Shown here piece by piece: positions 17,942-25,750 of a stretch of 64,000 nucleotides of DNA (positions are counted from its first letter, which is position 1; the number at the start of each line of letters is the position of its first letter). The DNA is taken from the NCBI RefSeq assembly GCF_001307805.1, contig NZ_CP013862.1, forward strand, positions 3,038,001 to 3,102,000. Reading direction: 5' to 3'. The notes below the pieces were generated by a model. It was not told the DNA's origin. It saw nothing but the letters and a program-made list of their open reading frames with translations, and searched no databases. Source of the stretch: Lentibacillus amyloliquefaciens (GTDB taxonomy: Bacteria > Bacillota > Bacilli > Bacillales > Amphibacillaceae). A program made the translations under genes and the position numbers.

Positions 17942-18796
17942 ATGAATATTCGATTGGAACCATCTCTTTTCAAATTCAAAAAGCAAGTTGAACCAATTCT
18001 GCTTAAAAAGGAAGCATGCAATAACTTGATGCTTGGTATTATGAATCGCCTTGAACATGAAGAACTGAAAGATGAAAGCAATTGCCACCTTGGAGTTGTC
18101 GAGGTAAATGAAAAAGCTATATATGCTTTTATGCAGACGCCGACAAATAATTGGATTTTAGCTGATGATGTTGATACTGTTGACAGTAACGTTATCAGGC
18201 AAATCGCAAATTTCTTGTATGATAACAAAATGGAAGTTCCCGGTGTATTGGGAAAAACACAATACGCAGAGATTTTCAAAGAAGAATGGGAGCAGTTAAC
18301 TCGCATTACAGCGGTTGTTCACATGAAACAGCTGATTTACCGGCTGGACCATATCAATCAGTTTTCACATCCTGCGGGTCAGTTGATTGAGGCTTCAGCA
18401 CAAGACCGGCCGCTGGTAAAAACATGGCTGCAGCAGTTTGGTATTGAGGCGAATGAATCCTTTTCAGATGAGAAAGCCGACAAAATAGCAGAAACATTCA
18501 TTGAAAATCGATCGCTGCATTTGTGGGTGGTTGACGGTGAGCCGGTATCGATGGCTAATCAGACACGTTCAACGAGGAATGGGGCAACGATTAACGCGGT
18601 TTTCACTCCTGATGCGTATAAACGAAATGGCTATGCCACCGCTGCAGTTACATTGTTATCCGAAAAACTGCTAAATGCCGGTTTTAAGTTTTGCAGCCTG
18701 TATACGGATCTTGAAAACCCGACATCAAATAATATTTATAAAAAAATTGGTTATTACGAAGCAGGTTCCTCCATCGTTTATGTGTTTAACAATTAA
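17942..18796 (+). CDS. GNAT-family N-acetyltransferase
   Basis: 284 residues. The C-terminal third is a GNAT fold: NAVFTPDAYKRNGYATAAVT contains the acetyl-CoA pyrophosphate loop (R/Q-x-x-G-x-A as RNGYATA), followed by CSLYTDLENPTSNNIYKKIGY, a standard motif B. The N-terminal ~140 residues form a second, degenerate GNAT-like half. It would transfer an acetyl group from acetyl-CoA to an amine; substrate unknown. GGGGG lies before the ATG. It shares a bidirectional terminator with the convergent permease gene. Confidence 0.88.
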   Translation: MNIRLEPSLFKFKKQVEPILLKKEACNNLMLGIMNRLEHEELKDESNCHLGVVEVNEKAIYAFMQTPTNNWILADDVDTVDSNVIRQIANFLYDNKMEVPGVLGKTQYAEIFKEEWEQLTRITAVVHMKQLIYRLDHINQFSHPAGQLIEASAQDRPLVKTWLQQFGIEANESFSDEKADKIAETFIENRSLHLWVVDGEPVSMANQTRSTRNGATINAVFTPDAYKRNGYATAAVTLLSEKLLNAGFKFCSLYTDLENPTSNNIYKKIGYYEAGSSIVYVFNN

Positions 18797-18829
18797 AAGC
18801 AGCGGTCACTTTTGCCACCCGCTGCTTTT
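18795..18829. terminator. Bidirectional terminator
   Basis: AAAAGCAGCGG (18795-18805) and CCGCTGCTTTT (18819-18829) form an 11-bp stem between two convergent genes. Confidence 0.85.
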
Positions 18830-18849
18830 CGGCGTCTGCCGGCTATTAA

Positions 18850-19941
18850 TCAAATCAATGAGTCATAATCGCTATCCTGTGCATCCTGATACGTTTCATA
18901 AAAATGGCTGATAACCGTTTTGACAACTGCATAAATTGGAATGGCGAACAGCATGCCGACTAAACCGCCAATGCTGCCGGCAGCGAGCACCACTGTAATG
19001 ACGGTCAATGGATGCAGATGCAATGCCTTGCCCATGACGTTCGGCGAGACCAGGTTGCCTTCAATCTGCTGAGCAACAATCATGACAATAGCCACCCAGA
19101 TAGGCATATACGGATCCTGGAAGAAACCTACAATAATAGCCGGTGTCACAGCAAGATACGGCCCGATAAAAGGAATCACACATATAACCATTCCGAATAT
19201 AGCAAGCGTCATGGCATAATTCAAGCCGATAATCGAGTAGCCGATATATAACAGAACACCAATACAAAGCGCGACAATCAGCTGTCCCTGAATGAAAGAG
19301 GTTAATGCCTCATCGATTTTCCCTAGCAGTGAACGAATATTATCGCCCTTTTTTTTCTTAAAGTACTGTGTAATAAATGGGACAAACTTTTCCCCGTCCT
19401 TTAACATGAAAAAAAGGAAAAACGGGATAAGCACCAGTGCAAACAGAATGCTGATAAACTCCCCGATGAACCCAAATATAAAGGACATAGCCATTTCAAT
19501 ATAGCTTTGCAGATTAGATGTAATATTATTGATGGTCTCATTGACCTCAGTCGGGATCACATCTTGGTTGGACTGCCAGTACGAAATGAGATCCTGCACT
19601 CCTGAAACCATCGATGGTATGTTATTCACCAAATTTGAAAATTGAGTTTGGAGAATGGGAACAATATACCTGGCCACCACAAATAAGAATGCTAATAGAA
19701 TTAAGAACACGATAAAAATTGCCACTATACGGTGCATTTTCATTTTTTCCAATAAATGCATCAATGGGCGTGTTAAGTAAAATAAAACACCGGCACCGAT
19801 AAGCGGAAATGCTACAGCGCCAACATATTTAAAAAATGGATCAAAAATAAAGTCAGCTGCCGAAACCAGCAAAATTAATAAAAAGATAAGAATTAAGGCA
19901 ACTAATGTCTGAAACCAGCGTTTTTGCATCAAAGTGATCAC
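18850..19941 (-). CDS. AI-2E family transporter (PerM/YueF-like membrane protein)
   Basis: Up to 363 residues. Two early hydrophobic hairpins, an extracytoplasmic stretch (about residues 95-145), then the conserved C-terminal membrane block with IPFIGPYLAVTPAIIVG, QQIEGNLVSPNVMGKALHLHP and GGLVGMLFAIPIYAVVK, which define the AI-2E transporter family. Members export autoinducer-2 or act in Na+/H+ exchange; which applies here is unknown. The start is uncertain: GTG 19941, TTG 19932 and ATG 19929 are all in frame and none is well spaced from GGAAAG. Confidence 0.9.
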   Translation of the reverse strand: MITLMQKRWFQTLVALILIFLLILLVSAADFIFDPFFKYVGAVAFPLIGAGVLFYLTRPLMHLLEKMKMHRIVAIFIVFLILLAFLFVVARYIVPILQTQFSNLVNNIPSMVSGVQDLISYWQSNQDVIPTEVNETINNITSNLQSYIEMAMSFIFGFIGEFISILFALVLIPFFLFFMLKDGEKFVPFITQYFKKKKGDNIRSLLGKIDEALTSFIQGQLIVALCIGVLLYIGYSIIGLNYAMTLAIFGMVICVIPFIGPYLAVTPAIIVGFFQDPYMPIWVAIVMIVAQQIEGNLVSPNVMGKALHLHPLTVITVVLAAGSIGGLVGMLFAIPIYAVVKTVISHFYETYQDAQDSDYDSLI

Positions 19942-20113
19942 TACTTTCCAGTATACGAATTAAATCTATTTTAACTGTAACAGCATCGAATAGAAAGGCT
20001 ATTCCTCATTTTCACCTTGAAAAAACAAACGTAAACATAGAAATATAGAATACGGGTCAAAAGTATGATAGAATTCCAACAAAAGATGGTAACGAGAGAA
20101 GGGTGAGTTCGTG

Positions 20114-21835
20114 ATGAGCCAATGGGAAGAAGTTTATGAAAAATGGCGTACATATAAAAATCTTGATCCGGCTTTGAAACAGGAATTGGATTCGATGAAA
20201 GAAAATGAAACGCTGCTGGAGGACGCCTTTTACACTGAATTGACGTTTGGGACCGGGGGGCTTCGCGGTGTGCTCGGGCCCGGGATCAATCGAATGAATC
20301 GATATACCGTAAGAAAAGCGGTGGACGGTCTTGCCAATTACTTAAAAGCGAATCATGCCAATGTAAGTGAACGCGGCGTTGCTGTGTCCTATGATTCCCG
20401 GTATATGTCACAGGAATTTGCACTTGAAACAGCAAAAGTGCTTGGTGCCCATGGCATCAGGACATATGTTTTTAACAAATTGCATCCGACGCCATTGGTT
20501 TCGTTTGCCCTCAGGCATCTCGAAGCGGTCGCAGGAGTTATGATAACAGCAAGCCATAACCCGCCGGAGTACAATGGGTTTAAAGTTTATAATGAAGACG
20601 GCGGGCAGATCACGCCGGATGAAGCAAGTGACATTATCGGCTATATTCAGGAGACAGAAGATGAACTGACGGTACCCTATCTTGAAAAAGAGCAGCTTGA
20701 GAGCCAAGGATTTCTGACGTGGATCGGCCAGGAAATTGATGATGCATATATGAAACAGCTCCGGGAAATGTCGCGGCTGGGTGATGAGGAGCAAAGCAAA
20801 GATAAAAACTTGCAAATTGTATTCACCCCGCTGCATGGAACGGCACATGATCTCGTGCTCCGCGGTTTGAAACAGCTAGGGTTTAACCAGGTCGATGTGG
20901 TTGAGGAGCAGGCTGTGGCAGATCCGGAGTTTTCGACTGTCGAATCACCGAACCCTGAAGAACATCAGGCCTTCAGCATGGCTATCAAGCTGGGAGAACA
21001 GACAGAGGCGGATATATTAATCGGAACGGACCCTGATGCGGACAGGCTGGGAGTTGCCGTTAAACAGCCGACAGGAAAATATACAGTGCTCACAGGCAAC
21101 CAGCTCGGGGCGCTGATGCTTGATTATATCCTTTCTCGCAGTGACCGGACGACCCTGAAGGATGCCCGGATGCTCAAAACAATCGTAACATCTGAATTAG
21201 GACGGAAAATTGCCGATTATTACGATGTGAAAACCATCGATACATTGACAGGGTTCAAGTATATCGGTGAAAAGATCCGGCAATTTGACGCAACAGGCGA
21301 AACCTTCATTTTTGGCTATGAGGAAAGCTACGGCTATCTTATAAGCGACTTTGCACGTGATAAAGATGCTGTGCAGGCAGCAGTGTTAGCAAGTGAAATG
21401 GCATATTATTGGAAAGCACAAGGGAAGACACTTTTCGATGCGCTTCATCTGCTGTTTGAACGGCACGGATTTTTCCAGGAAGATATGATGTCGCTGACGC
21501 TGAAAGGAAAAGAAGGTTCGGAAAAAATTGCTTCGATCATGGAAAACATCCGAAAAGAGCCATTAACAGAAATCGGCGGACTGCAGGTGCAGTACGTCGA
21601 GGATTACTTGGCCAGTGAACGAAAAGCACTCAGTCATAATCAGAGCGAACCGATTGAACTGCCACAAGAAAATGTGGTGAAATACATTTTGGATAACGAA
21701 TCTTGGGTCTGCTTGCGTCCGTCGGGTACAGAGCCGAAAATCAAATGCTATTTTGGTGTGTGTGAAGAAAGCGAAGAGGCTGGTCAAAAACGGCTGAAGG
21801 ATTTGAAAGCTCATATGGAAGATGTTATAAAGTGA
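20114..21835 (+). CDS. pgcA: Phospho-sugar mutase (alpha-phosphoglucomutase)
   Basis: 573 residues, close to the 581 of B. subtilis PgcA. All four alpha-D-phosphohexomutase landmarks are present: TASHNP (catalytic phosphoserine), DPDADR (Mg2+ loop), GYEESYGY (sugar-binding) and RPSGTEPKIK (phosphate-binding). It interconverts glucose-6-P and glucose-1-P in the cytosol, supplying UDP-glucose for glycolipids and wall polymers. AAGGGTGAG upstream best suits the ATG at 20114, one codon inside a GTG. A repeat-derived hairpin follows the stop by two bases. Confidence 0.95.
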   Translation: MSQWEEVYEKWRTYKNLDPALKQELDSMKENETLLEDAFYTELTFGTGGLRGVLGPGINRMNRYTVRKAVDGLANYLKANHANVSERGVAVSYDSRYMSQEFALETAKVLGAHGIRTYVFNKLHPTPLVSFALRHLEAVAGVMITASHNPPEYNGFKVYNEDGGQITPDEASDIIGYIQETEDELTVPYLEKEQLESQGFLTWIGQEIDDAYMKQLREMSRLGDEEQSKDKNLQIVFTPLHGTAHDLVLRGLKQLGFNQVDVVEEQAVADPEFSTVESPNPEEHQAFSMAIKLGEQTEADILIGTDPDADRLGVAVKQPTGKYTVLTGNQLGALMLDYILSRSDRTTLKDARMLKTIVTSELGRKIADYYDVKTIDTLTGFKYIGEKIRQFDATGETFIFGYEESYGYLISDFARDKDAVQAAVLASEMAYYWKAQGKTLFDALHLLFERHGFFQEDMMSLTLKGKEGSEKIASIMENIRKEPLTEIGGLQVQYVEDYLASERKALSHNQSEPIELPQENVVKYILDNESWVCLRPSGTEPKIKCYFGVCEESEEAGQKRLKDLKAHMEDVIK

Positions 21836-21837
21836 AA

Positions 21838-21893
21838 TTTCATCTAACAATCAGTGGGGGTAGAAAACCCCCACTGATTGCTAGATTCACTTT
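21838..21893 (+). repeat. Half unit of the two-hairpin repeat, probably serving as the pgcA terminator
   Basis: CATCTAACAATCAGTGGGGG pairs with CCCCCACTGATTG and ends in GATTCACTTTATTT. The same module, including the less common GTGGGGG version, makes the second half of the last unit at 48299-48548. It has the shape of a terminator and lies right after pgcA, overlapping the end of its stop region. Confidence 0.75.
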
Positions 21894-21920
21894 ATTTAGG
21901 CAAGGGACGGTGAATAAATG

Positions 21921-21949
21921 TTGACATTTGACGTCAAAAGCGGTTTAAT
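21921..21949 (+). promoter_or_regulatory. Sigma-A promoter of the riboswitch/terC unit
   Basis: TTGACA (21921-21926), 17-base spacer, TTTAAT (21944-21949). Confidence 0.6.
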
Positions 21950-21961
21950 AAAGATAAATAA

Positions 21962-22093
21962 TAAACGTTCAAAATGATTGAAGGGGAGTAGCTGCACAAT
22001 TCAAGTCGTCATTACGGGATGAACAATCCCCGGCTGAATTGGCAACATACGTTGTTTGCGAGACCTTTACCGCACCAGGTAAGGGTCTTTTTA
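21962..22093 (+). ncRNA. yybP-ykoY manganese riboswitch
   Basis: The leader carries the conserved aptamer blocks in order: AAGGGGAGTAGC, a helical arm, CCGGCTGAATTGGCAAC, and TTGCGAGACCTTT closing the first helix. This is the yybP-ykoY Mn2+ sensor. GACCTTTACC (22062-22071) also pairs with GGTAAGGGTC (22078-22087) to make a terminator followed by five T's. The 3' strand of the aptamer's closing helix and the 5' strand of the terminator are the same bases, so Mn2+ binding should prevent termination and switch the gene on. The next gene is a TerC-family membrane protein, the standard partner. Confidence 0.92.
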
Positions 22094-22143
22094 TGGTCTT
22101 TGCCTGTTGGCGGAGACCATTTTTGATTTGAGGAGAGATTATT

Positions 22144-22926
22144 GTGGAAGCACAATTACTGGTCGAATATTTGTGGGTATTGGTTATACTGATTGGTCTG
22201 GAAGGTCTATTGGCTGCGGATAATGCACTGGTCCTGGCCATCATGGTCAAACATCTTCCCCCTGAAAAGCGAAGAAAGGCACTTTTTTATGGCTTGGCAG
22301 GTGCATTCATACTGCGGTTTGGGTCGTTGTTCATCATCTCGTTTCTCGTTGACGTTTGGCAGGTACAAGCCCTTGGCGCTCTGTATTTATTAGGTATTTC
22401 AGCTAAAAACTTATATGACAGGTTTTCGGCTAAAGCAGACACCGGGGATGCTGAAAACCAAAAGGAAAAAGCCGGGAGTGGTTTCTGGATGACGGTTGTC
22501 AAAGTTGAGTTTGCCGATTTGGCGTTTGCTGTGGACTCCATTTTGGCTGCAGTTGCACTGGCAGTAGCATTGCCTGAGACGGCCTTGCCAGCAGTGGGCA
22601 GCCTTGATGGTGGTCAATTTGCAGTTGTGTTTGCCGGGGGTATGATCGGACTGATTATTATGCGGTTTGCCGCCAACATTTTTGTGGAATTGTTGAACAA
22701 GCGGCCAGGTTTGGAAGTTGCTGCATTTACCATTGTAGGCTGGGTAGGTGTCAAACTGGCGGTGATTGTCCTGGCGCATGAAGATATTGGCCTTGTGCCG
22801 CACGCCTTCCCGCATTCGACAATTTGGAAAGTTATATTTTATGCGGTATTGGTAGCAGTTGCTGTGATTGGCTGGTTTTCATCCGGCAAAGTTGAAGAAA
22901 AAACACCACAGCATGAGAGTTCATAA
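22144..22926 (+). CDS. TerC-family integral membrane protein, probable Mn2+ exporter
   Basis: 260 residues, seven or so hydrophobic segments. Conserved TerC acidic sites are visible in EGLLAADNALVLAIMV (near residues 20-35) and VEFADLAFAVDSILAAVA (middle), the membrane-embedded Asp/Glu thought to bind metal. TerC proteins such as MeeF/YkoY of Bacillus export Mn2+, including metal for exported enzymes. Start is the GTG at 22144 with GAGGAGA 8 bases upstream. Expression is controlled by the preceding manganese riboswitch, which supports the metal-export role. Confidence 0.92.
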   Translation: MEAQLLVEYLWVLVILIGLEGLLAADNALVLAIMVKHLPPEKRRKALFYGLAGAFILRFGSLFIISFLVDVWQVQALGALYLLGISAKNLYDRFSAKADTGDAENQKEKAGSGFWMTVVKVEFADLAFAVDSILAAVALAVALPETALPAVGSLDGGQFAVVFAGGMIGLIIMRFAANIFVELLNKRPGLEVAAFTIVGWVGVKLAVIVLAHEDIGLVPHAFPHSTIWKVIFYAVLVAVAVIGWFSSGKVEEKTPQHESS

Positions 22927-22958
22927 AACGTTAATCAATAAAGGAGAGTGCTGAACAG

Positions 22959-23318
22959 ATGCCTGTTAATGTAAAACGAATTTATGATCAGGCAGAAAAG
23001 GATGATGGCCTTCGTATATTGGTGGATCGTGTATGGCCAAGAGGCATGTCCAAAGAGGGTGCCCAGCTGGATCATTGGCTGAAAGAAATTGGACCTTCCA
23101 ATGAACTTCGCAAATGGTTTGGTCATGATCCGGAAAAATTTGATGAATTCAAGAAAAAATATAAAGAAGAGCTTGATGAAGGCGAGAAACAGGAAGAACT
23201 GCAGGAGTTAAAAGATATGACGAAAGCACATGATAAAAATATAACACTGCTGTTTGCTGCCAAAGATGAAGAACATAATCAGGCCAGGGTGCTGAAAGAA
23301 ATAGTGGACAGGCAATAA
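22959..23318 (+). CDS. DUF488 family protein
   Basis: 119 residues. KRIYDQAEKDDGLRILVDRVWPRGMSKE (split here by family spacing) and ELRKWFGHDPEKFDEFKKKY match the YeaO-like DUF488 group; the DRVWPRG motif is the hallmark. Function unknown; soluble. AAGGAGAG precedes the ATG. It starts 32 bases after terC and ends at a terminator, so it may be co-transcribed with terC under the riboswitch. Confidence 0.85.
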   Translation: MPVNVKRIYDQAEKDDGLRILVDRVWPRGMSKEGAQLDHWLKEIGPSNELRKWFGHDPEKFDEFKKKYKEELDEGEKQEELQELKDMTKAHDKNITLLFAAKDEEHNQARVLKEIVDRQ

Positions 23319-23326
23319 CGGAAAAG

Positions 23327-23362
23327 AAATCCCCGCTGCACTGTAGTGCAAGCGGGGGTTTA
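23327..23362 (+). terminator. Terminator after DUF488 gene
   Basis: CCCCGCT (23331-23337) with AGCGGGG (23351-23357), inner CACT/AGTG pairing, then TTTAG. Confidence 0.8.
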
Positions 23363-23477
23363 GTTATCAGCGGAGTCTTTAAATGTGAACTTCATCAAAA
23401 GGCTTCATAGATGCTGGTAATGATTGGTGTTATCCTTAGTATTGATATACTTTTTTTAAATAAACCGAGGTGATTGA

Positions 23478-23918
23478 GTGGCACAGCATCATTTTCATTT
23501 ACAGGCAGAGTGGCCGGGCGGCAGGAACAGCAGTGGTTCGATCGACGCCGGAAATCTGAAGACGAAAATTTCCATCCCGACTGAAATGGACGGTCCCGGG
23601 ATAGGAACAAATCCGGATGAAATGTTATTGGGTGCGGCTGCAACATGTTATCTGATAACACTCGCCGCCATGATTGAACGGCGGGAACTTCCGCTCAAGG
23701 AAATGTCACTGAACTCAGAAGGGGTTGTTGATGTTACAAACGGTGTCTTCACATATGAAAAAATCATTCATAAACCGTATGTGGCACTGCGCGACAATGC
23801 CGGCGAAAAAGACTATAAAATGCTTCACAAATTAGTGGAAAAAGCTGAATCAGGCTGTATGATCTCCCGCGCCATTAAGGGCAATGTGGCATTGGAATTG
23901 CAGCCGGATATTAAGTGA
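23478..23918 (+). CDS. OsmC-family peroxiredoxin-like protein
   Basis: 146 residues. The OsmC fold is recognisable by PDEMLLGAAATCYLITLAAMIE (N-terminal Cys of the pair at about residue 56) and a second Cys in VEKAESGCMISRAIKG (about 130). The two Cys residues reduce organic hydroperoxides in this family. It belongs to the short SACOL1771-like branch rather than Ohr. GTG start with GAGGTG 5 bases upstream. Single gene closed by its own terminator. Confidence 0.88.
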   Translation: MAQHHFHLQAEWPGGRNSSGSIDAGNLKTKISIPTEMDGPGIGTNPDEMLLGAAATCYLITLAAMIERRELPLKEMSLNSEGVVDVTNGVFTYEKIIHKPYVALRDNAGEKDYKMLHKLVEKAESGCMISRAIKGNVALELQPDIK

Positions 23919-23946
23919 ACCTGGGGTTATCCTCAGGTTTTTTATT
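23918..23946 (+). terminator. Terminator after OsmC gene
   Basis: AACCTGGGG (23918-23926) pairs with CCTCAGGTT (23931-23939), then T's. It starts at the last base of the stop codon. Confidence 0.8.
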
Positions 23947-24017
23947 TTAAATTACTGATGGGGTGTAAAGAACACAGGTCAGTTGGAAAAAAATAAAACG
24001 TAAATAAAACAACACAG

Positions 24018-24047
24018 TTGACACATTTCTATTTGTCCATGTATATT
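24018..24047 (+). promoter_or_regulatory. Promoter of tcyP
   Basis: TTGACA (24018-24023), 18-base spacer, TATATT (24042-24047), about 125 bases upstream of the start codon. Confidence 0.6.
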
Positions 24048-24068
24048 ATTAAAGTACATTAATTTTAT

Positions 24069-24093
24069 CGGAATAATATTTATTATATTTCCG
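24069..24093. promoter_or_regulatory. Imperfect dyad downstream of the tcyP promoter
   Basis: CGGAATAATA and TATATTTCCG form an imperfect inverted repeat just after the predicted transcription start. By position it could be a repressor site; in B. subtilis tcyP is repressed by CymR, but I could not match this confidently to the CymR motif. Confidence 0.35.
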
Positions 24094-24170
24094 TATATAG
24101 CTTAGTACCTTGTGGCAGTTTCATGGACTTCCGCATAAACTAAGCAATTACAGGAGGGGGAGAAACGAGT

Positions 24171-25565
24171 ATGGATACATTCTTTGTAGTGTTGAATGTT
24201 GCCGTTCTTGTTGCATTGGTCGGACTTTTAATCCGCATGCAGCTTAAGCATTATTCATTCAGTAAACGGGTCTTTACCGGGCTTGGCCTTGGTATCGTGC
24301 TTGGTGCTGCTTTACAGGCAATTTACGGAACTGGTTCAGAGGTGATGACTCAGACGACCGCATGGTATGACATAGTGGGGAGCGGGTATATCCAATTATT
24401 GATGATGATCGTTATACCACTTGTGATGGTGTCCATCATTCAGTCAATTATTAATCTGGAAAAATCGTCTGATCTCGGTAAGATGTCCGGCTGGATTATT
24501 GGATTTCTTGTATCGACCGCTATGGTCGCAGCTCTTGTCGGTATTGGCAGTGCAGTCGTATTTAATTTGGATGCGAGTCAAATCGAAGCGGGGCATGCGG
24601 AGCAGGAACGTGGCACAGTAATGGAAGAGCGGCTCGGTGATGTAGAAGGCATGACAATACCTGAGCAGATCTTGAGCTTTATCCCATCAAATATATTTCA
24701 GGATATGACACAGGACCGCCCGACATCGGTGATTGCGATTGTTATCTTTTCAATGATTGTCGGTATTGCTGTGTTGGGGCTGCGCCGGAAAAAACCGGAT
24801 GAAGCAGCACTGTTCACAAAAGGTGTCAACGCTATATTCGCCGTCGTGATGCGCATTGTAACACTGATTCTGCGCTTAACGCCATTCGGAATTTTGGCAC
24901 TGATGGCAACAACAGTGGCAACGACAGATGTTGCCGGCATTATGGAACTCGGCAAATTCGTCATTGCATCTTATGCAGCTCTGATTGCCATGTTCATTAT
25001 TCACCTTGTGCTGGTTGGTGTGTTTGGCTTAAATCCGATGACTTATTTGAAAAAAGTCTTGCCGGTATTAAGCTTTGCATTCACGTCACGTTCAAGTGCC
25101 GGAACAATTCCGTTGAATATTCAGGCACAGCGTAATTCGCTTGGTGTTGATCAGGGAATCGCCAACATGTCAGCTTCATTCGGTGCAACCATCGGGCAAA
25201 ATGGCTGCGCAGGTATTTATCCTGCGATGCTTGCGGTCATGATCGCCCCGTCAGTCGGAATCAATCCGCTCACACCGGAGTTTATTATTCAGCTTGTGCT
25301 GATTATCGGCATCAGCTCGTTTGGTGTAGCAGGAGTCGGCGGCGGCGCAACGTTTGCAGCATTGATCGTGCTTTCATCAATGGGGCTGCCGGTTGCTTTG
25401 GCTGGTCTATTGATTTCGATTGAAGCACTGATTGACATGGGCCGTACCGCGCTGAACGTGAACGATGCAATGCTTACAGGCACCCTGACATCACGCGTCA
25501 TGAAAAAGCTGAACCTGAAGAAGTATAATGATAAAACAGCCGTTGAACAAGAAACAGCTGTATAA
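24171..25565 (+). CDS. tcyP: L-cystine uptake symporter TcyP
   Basis: 464 residues, essentially the length of B. subtilis TcyP (463). It is a dicarboxylate/amino acid:cation symporter-family protein: FTSRSSAGTIPLN is the serine-rich re-entrant loop, SFGATIGQNGCAGIYPAM and FGVAGVGGGATFAALIVLSS are the conserved TM7/HP2 region, and DMGRTALNVNDAML (TM8) binds the substrate. It imports L-cystine, giving sulfur under limitation. GGAGGGGG precedes the ATG. A single-gene unit with its own promoter and terminator. Confidence 0.93.
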   Translation: MDTFFVVLNVAVLVALVGLLIRMQLKHYSFSKRVFTGLGLGIVLGAALQAIYGTGSEVMTQTTAWYDIVGSGYIQLLMMIVIPLVMVSIIQSIINLEKSSDLGKMSGWIIGFLVSTAMVAALVGIGSAVVFNLDASQIEAGHAEQERGTVMEERLGDVEGMTIPEQILSFIPSNIFQDMTQDRPTSVIAIVIFSMIVGIAVLGLRRKKPDEAALFTKGVNAIFAVVMRIVTLILRLTPFGILALMATTVATTDVAGIMELGKFVIASYAALIAMFIIHLVLVGVFGLNPMTYLKKVLPVLSFAFTSRSSAGTIPLNIQAQRNSLGVDQGIANMSASFGATIGQNGCAGIYPAMLAVMIAPSVGINPLTPEFIIQLVLIIGISSFGVAGVGGGATFAALIVLSSMGLPVALAGLLISIEALIDMGRTALNVNDAMLTGTLTSRVMKKLNLKKYNDKTAVEQETAV

Positions 25566-25579
25566 TTGATTGAAAGTTG

Positions 25580-25610
25580 ACAGCCGCTCCGAATCGGGGC
25601 GGCTGTTTTG
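25580..25610 (+). terminator. Terminator after tcyP
   Basis: ACAGCCGCTCCG (25580-25591) pairs with CGGGGCGGCTGT (25595-25606), then TTTT. Confidence 0.85.
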
Positions 25611-25614
25611 GTGT

Positions 25615-25652
25615 GGTGTTTTGCACCGAGCATAGCGATGGTGCAAAACACC
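25615..25652. repeat. Perfect 13-bp inverted repeat
   Basis: GGTGTTTTGCACC (25615-25627) and GGTGCAAAACACC (25640-25652) around a 12-base loop, immediately after the tcyP terminator. There is no T-tract on either side, so it is not a standard terminator. Confidence 0.7.
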
Positions 25653-25750
25653 AACATGAGCGGGAGGCCCGCCAAAACGAGCGAGAACTTCTTCTGCTTG
25701 AGAGACACTCCCTCCTCAATCAGCCAATTTTCGGACGTCGCCGAAAATCT

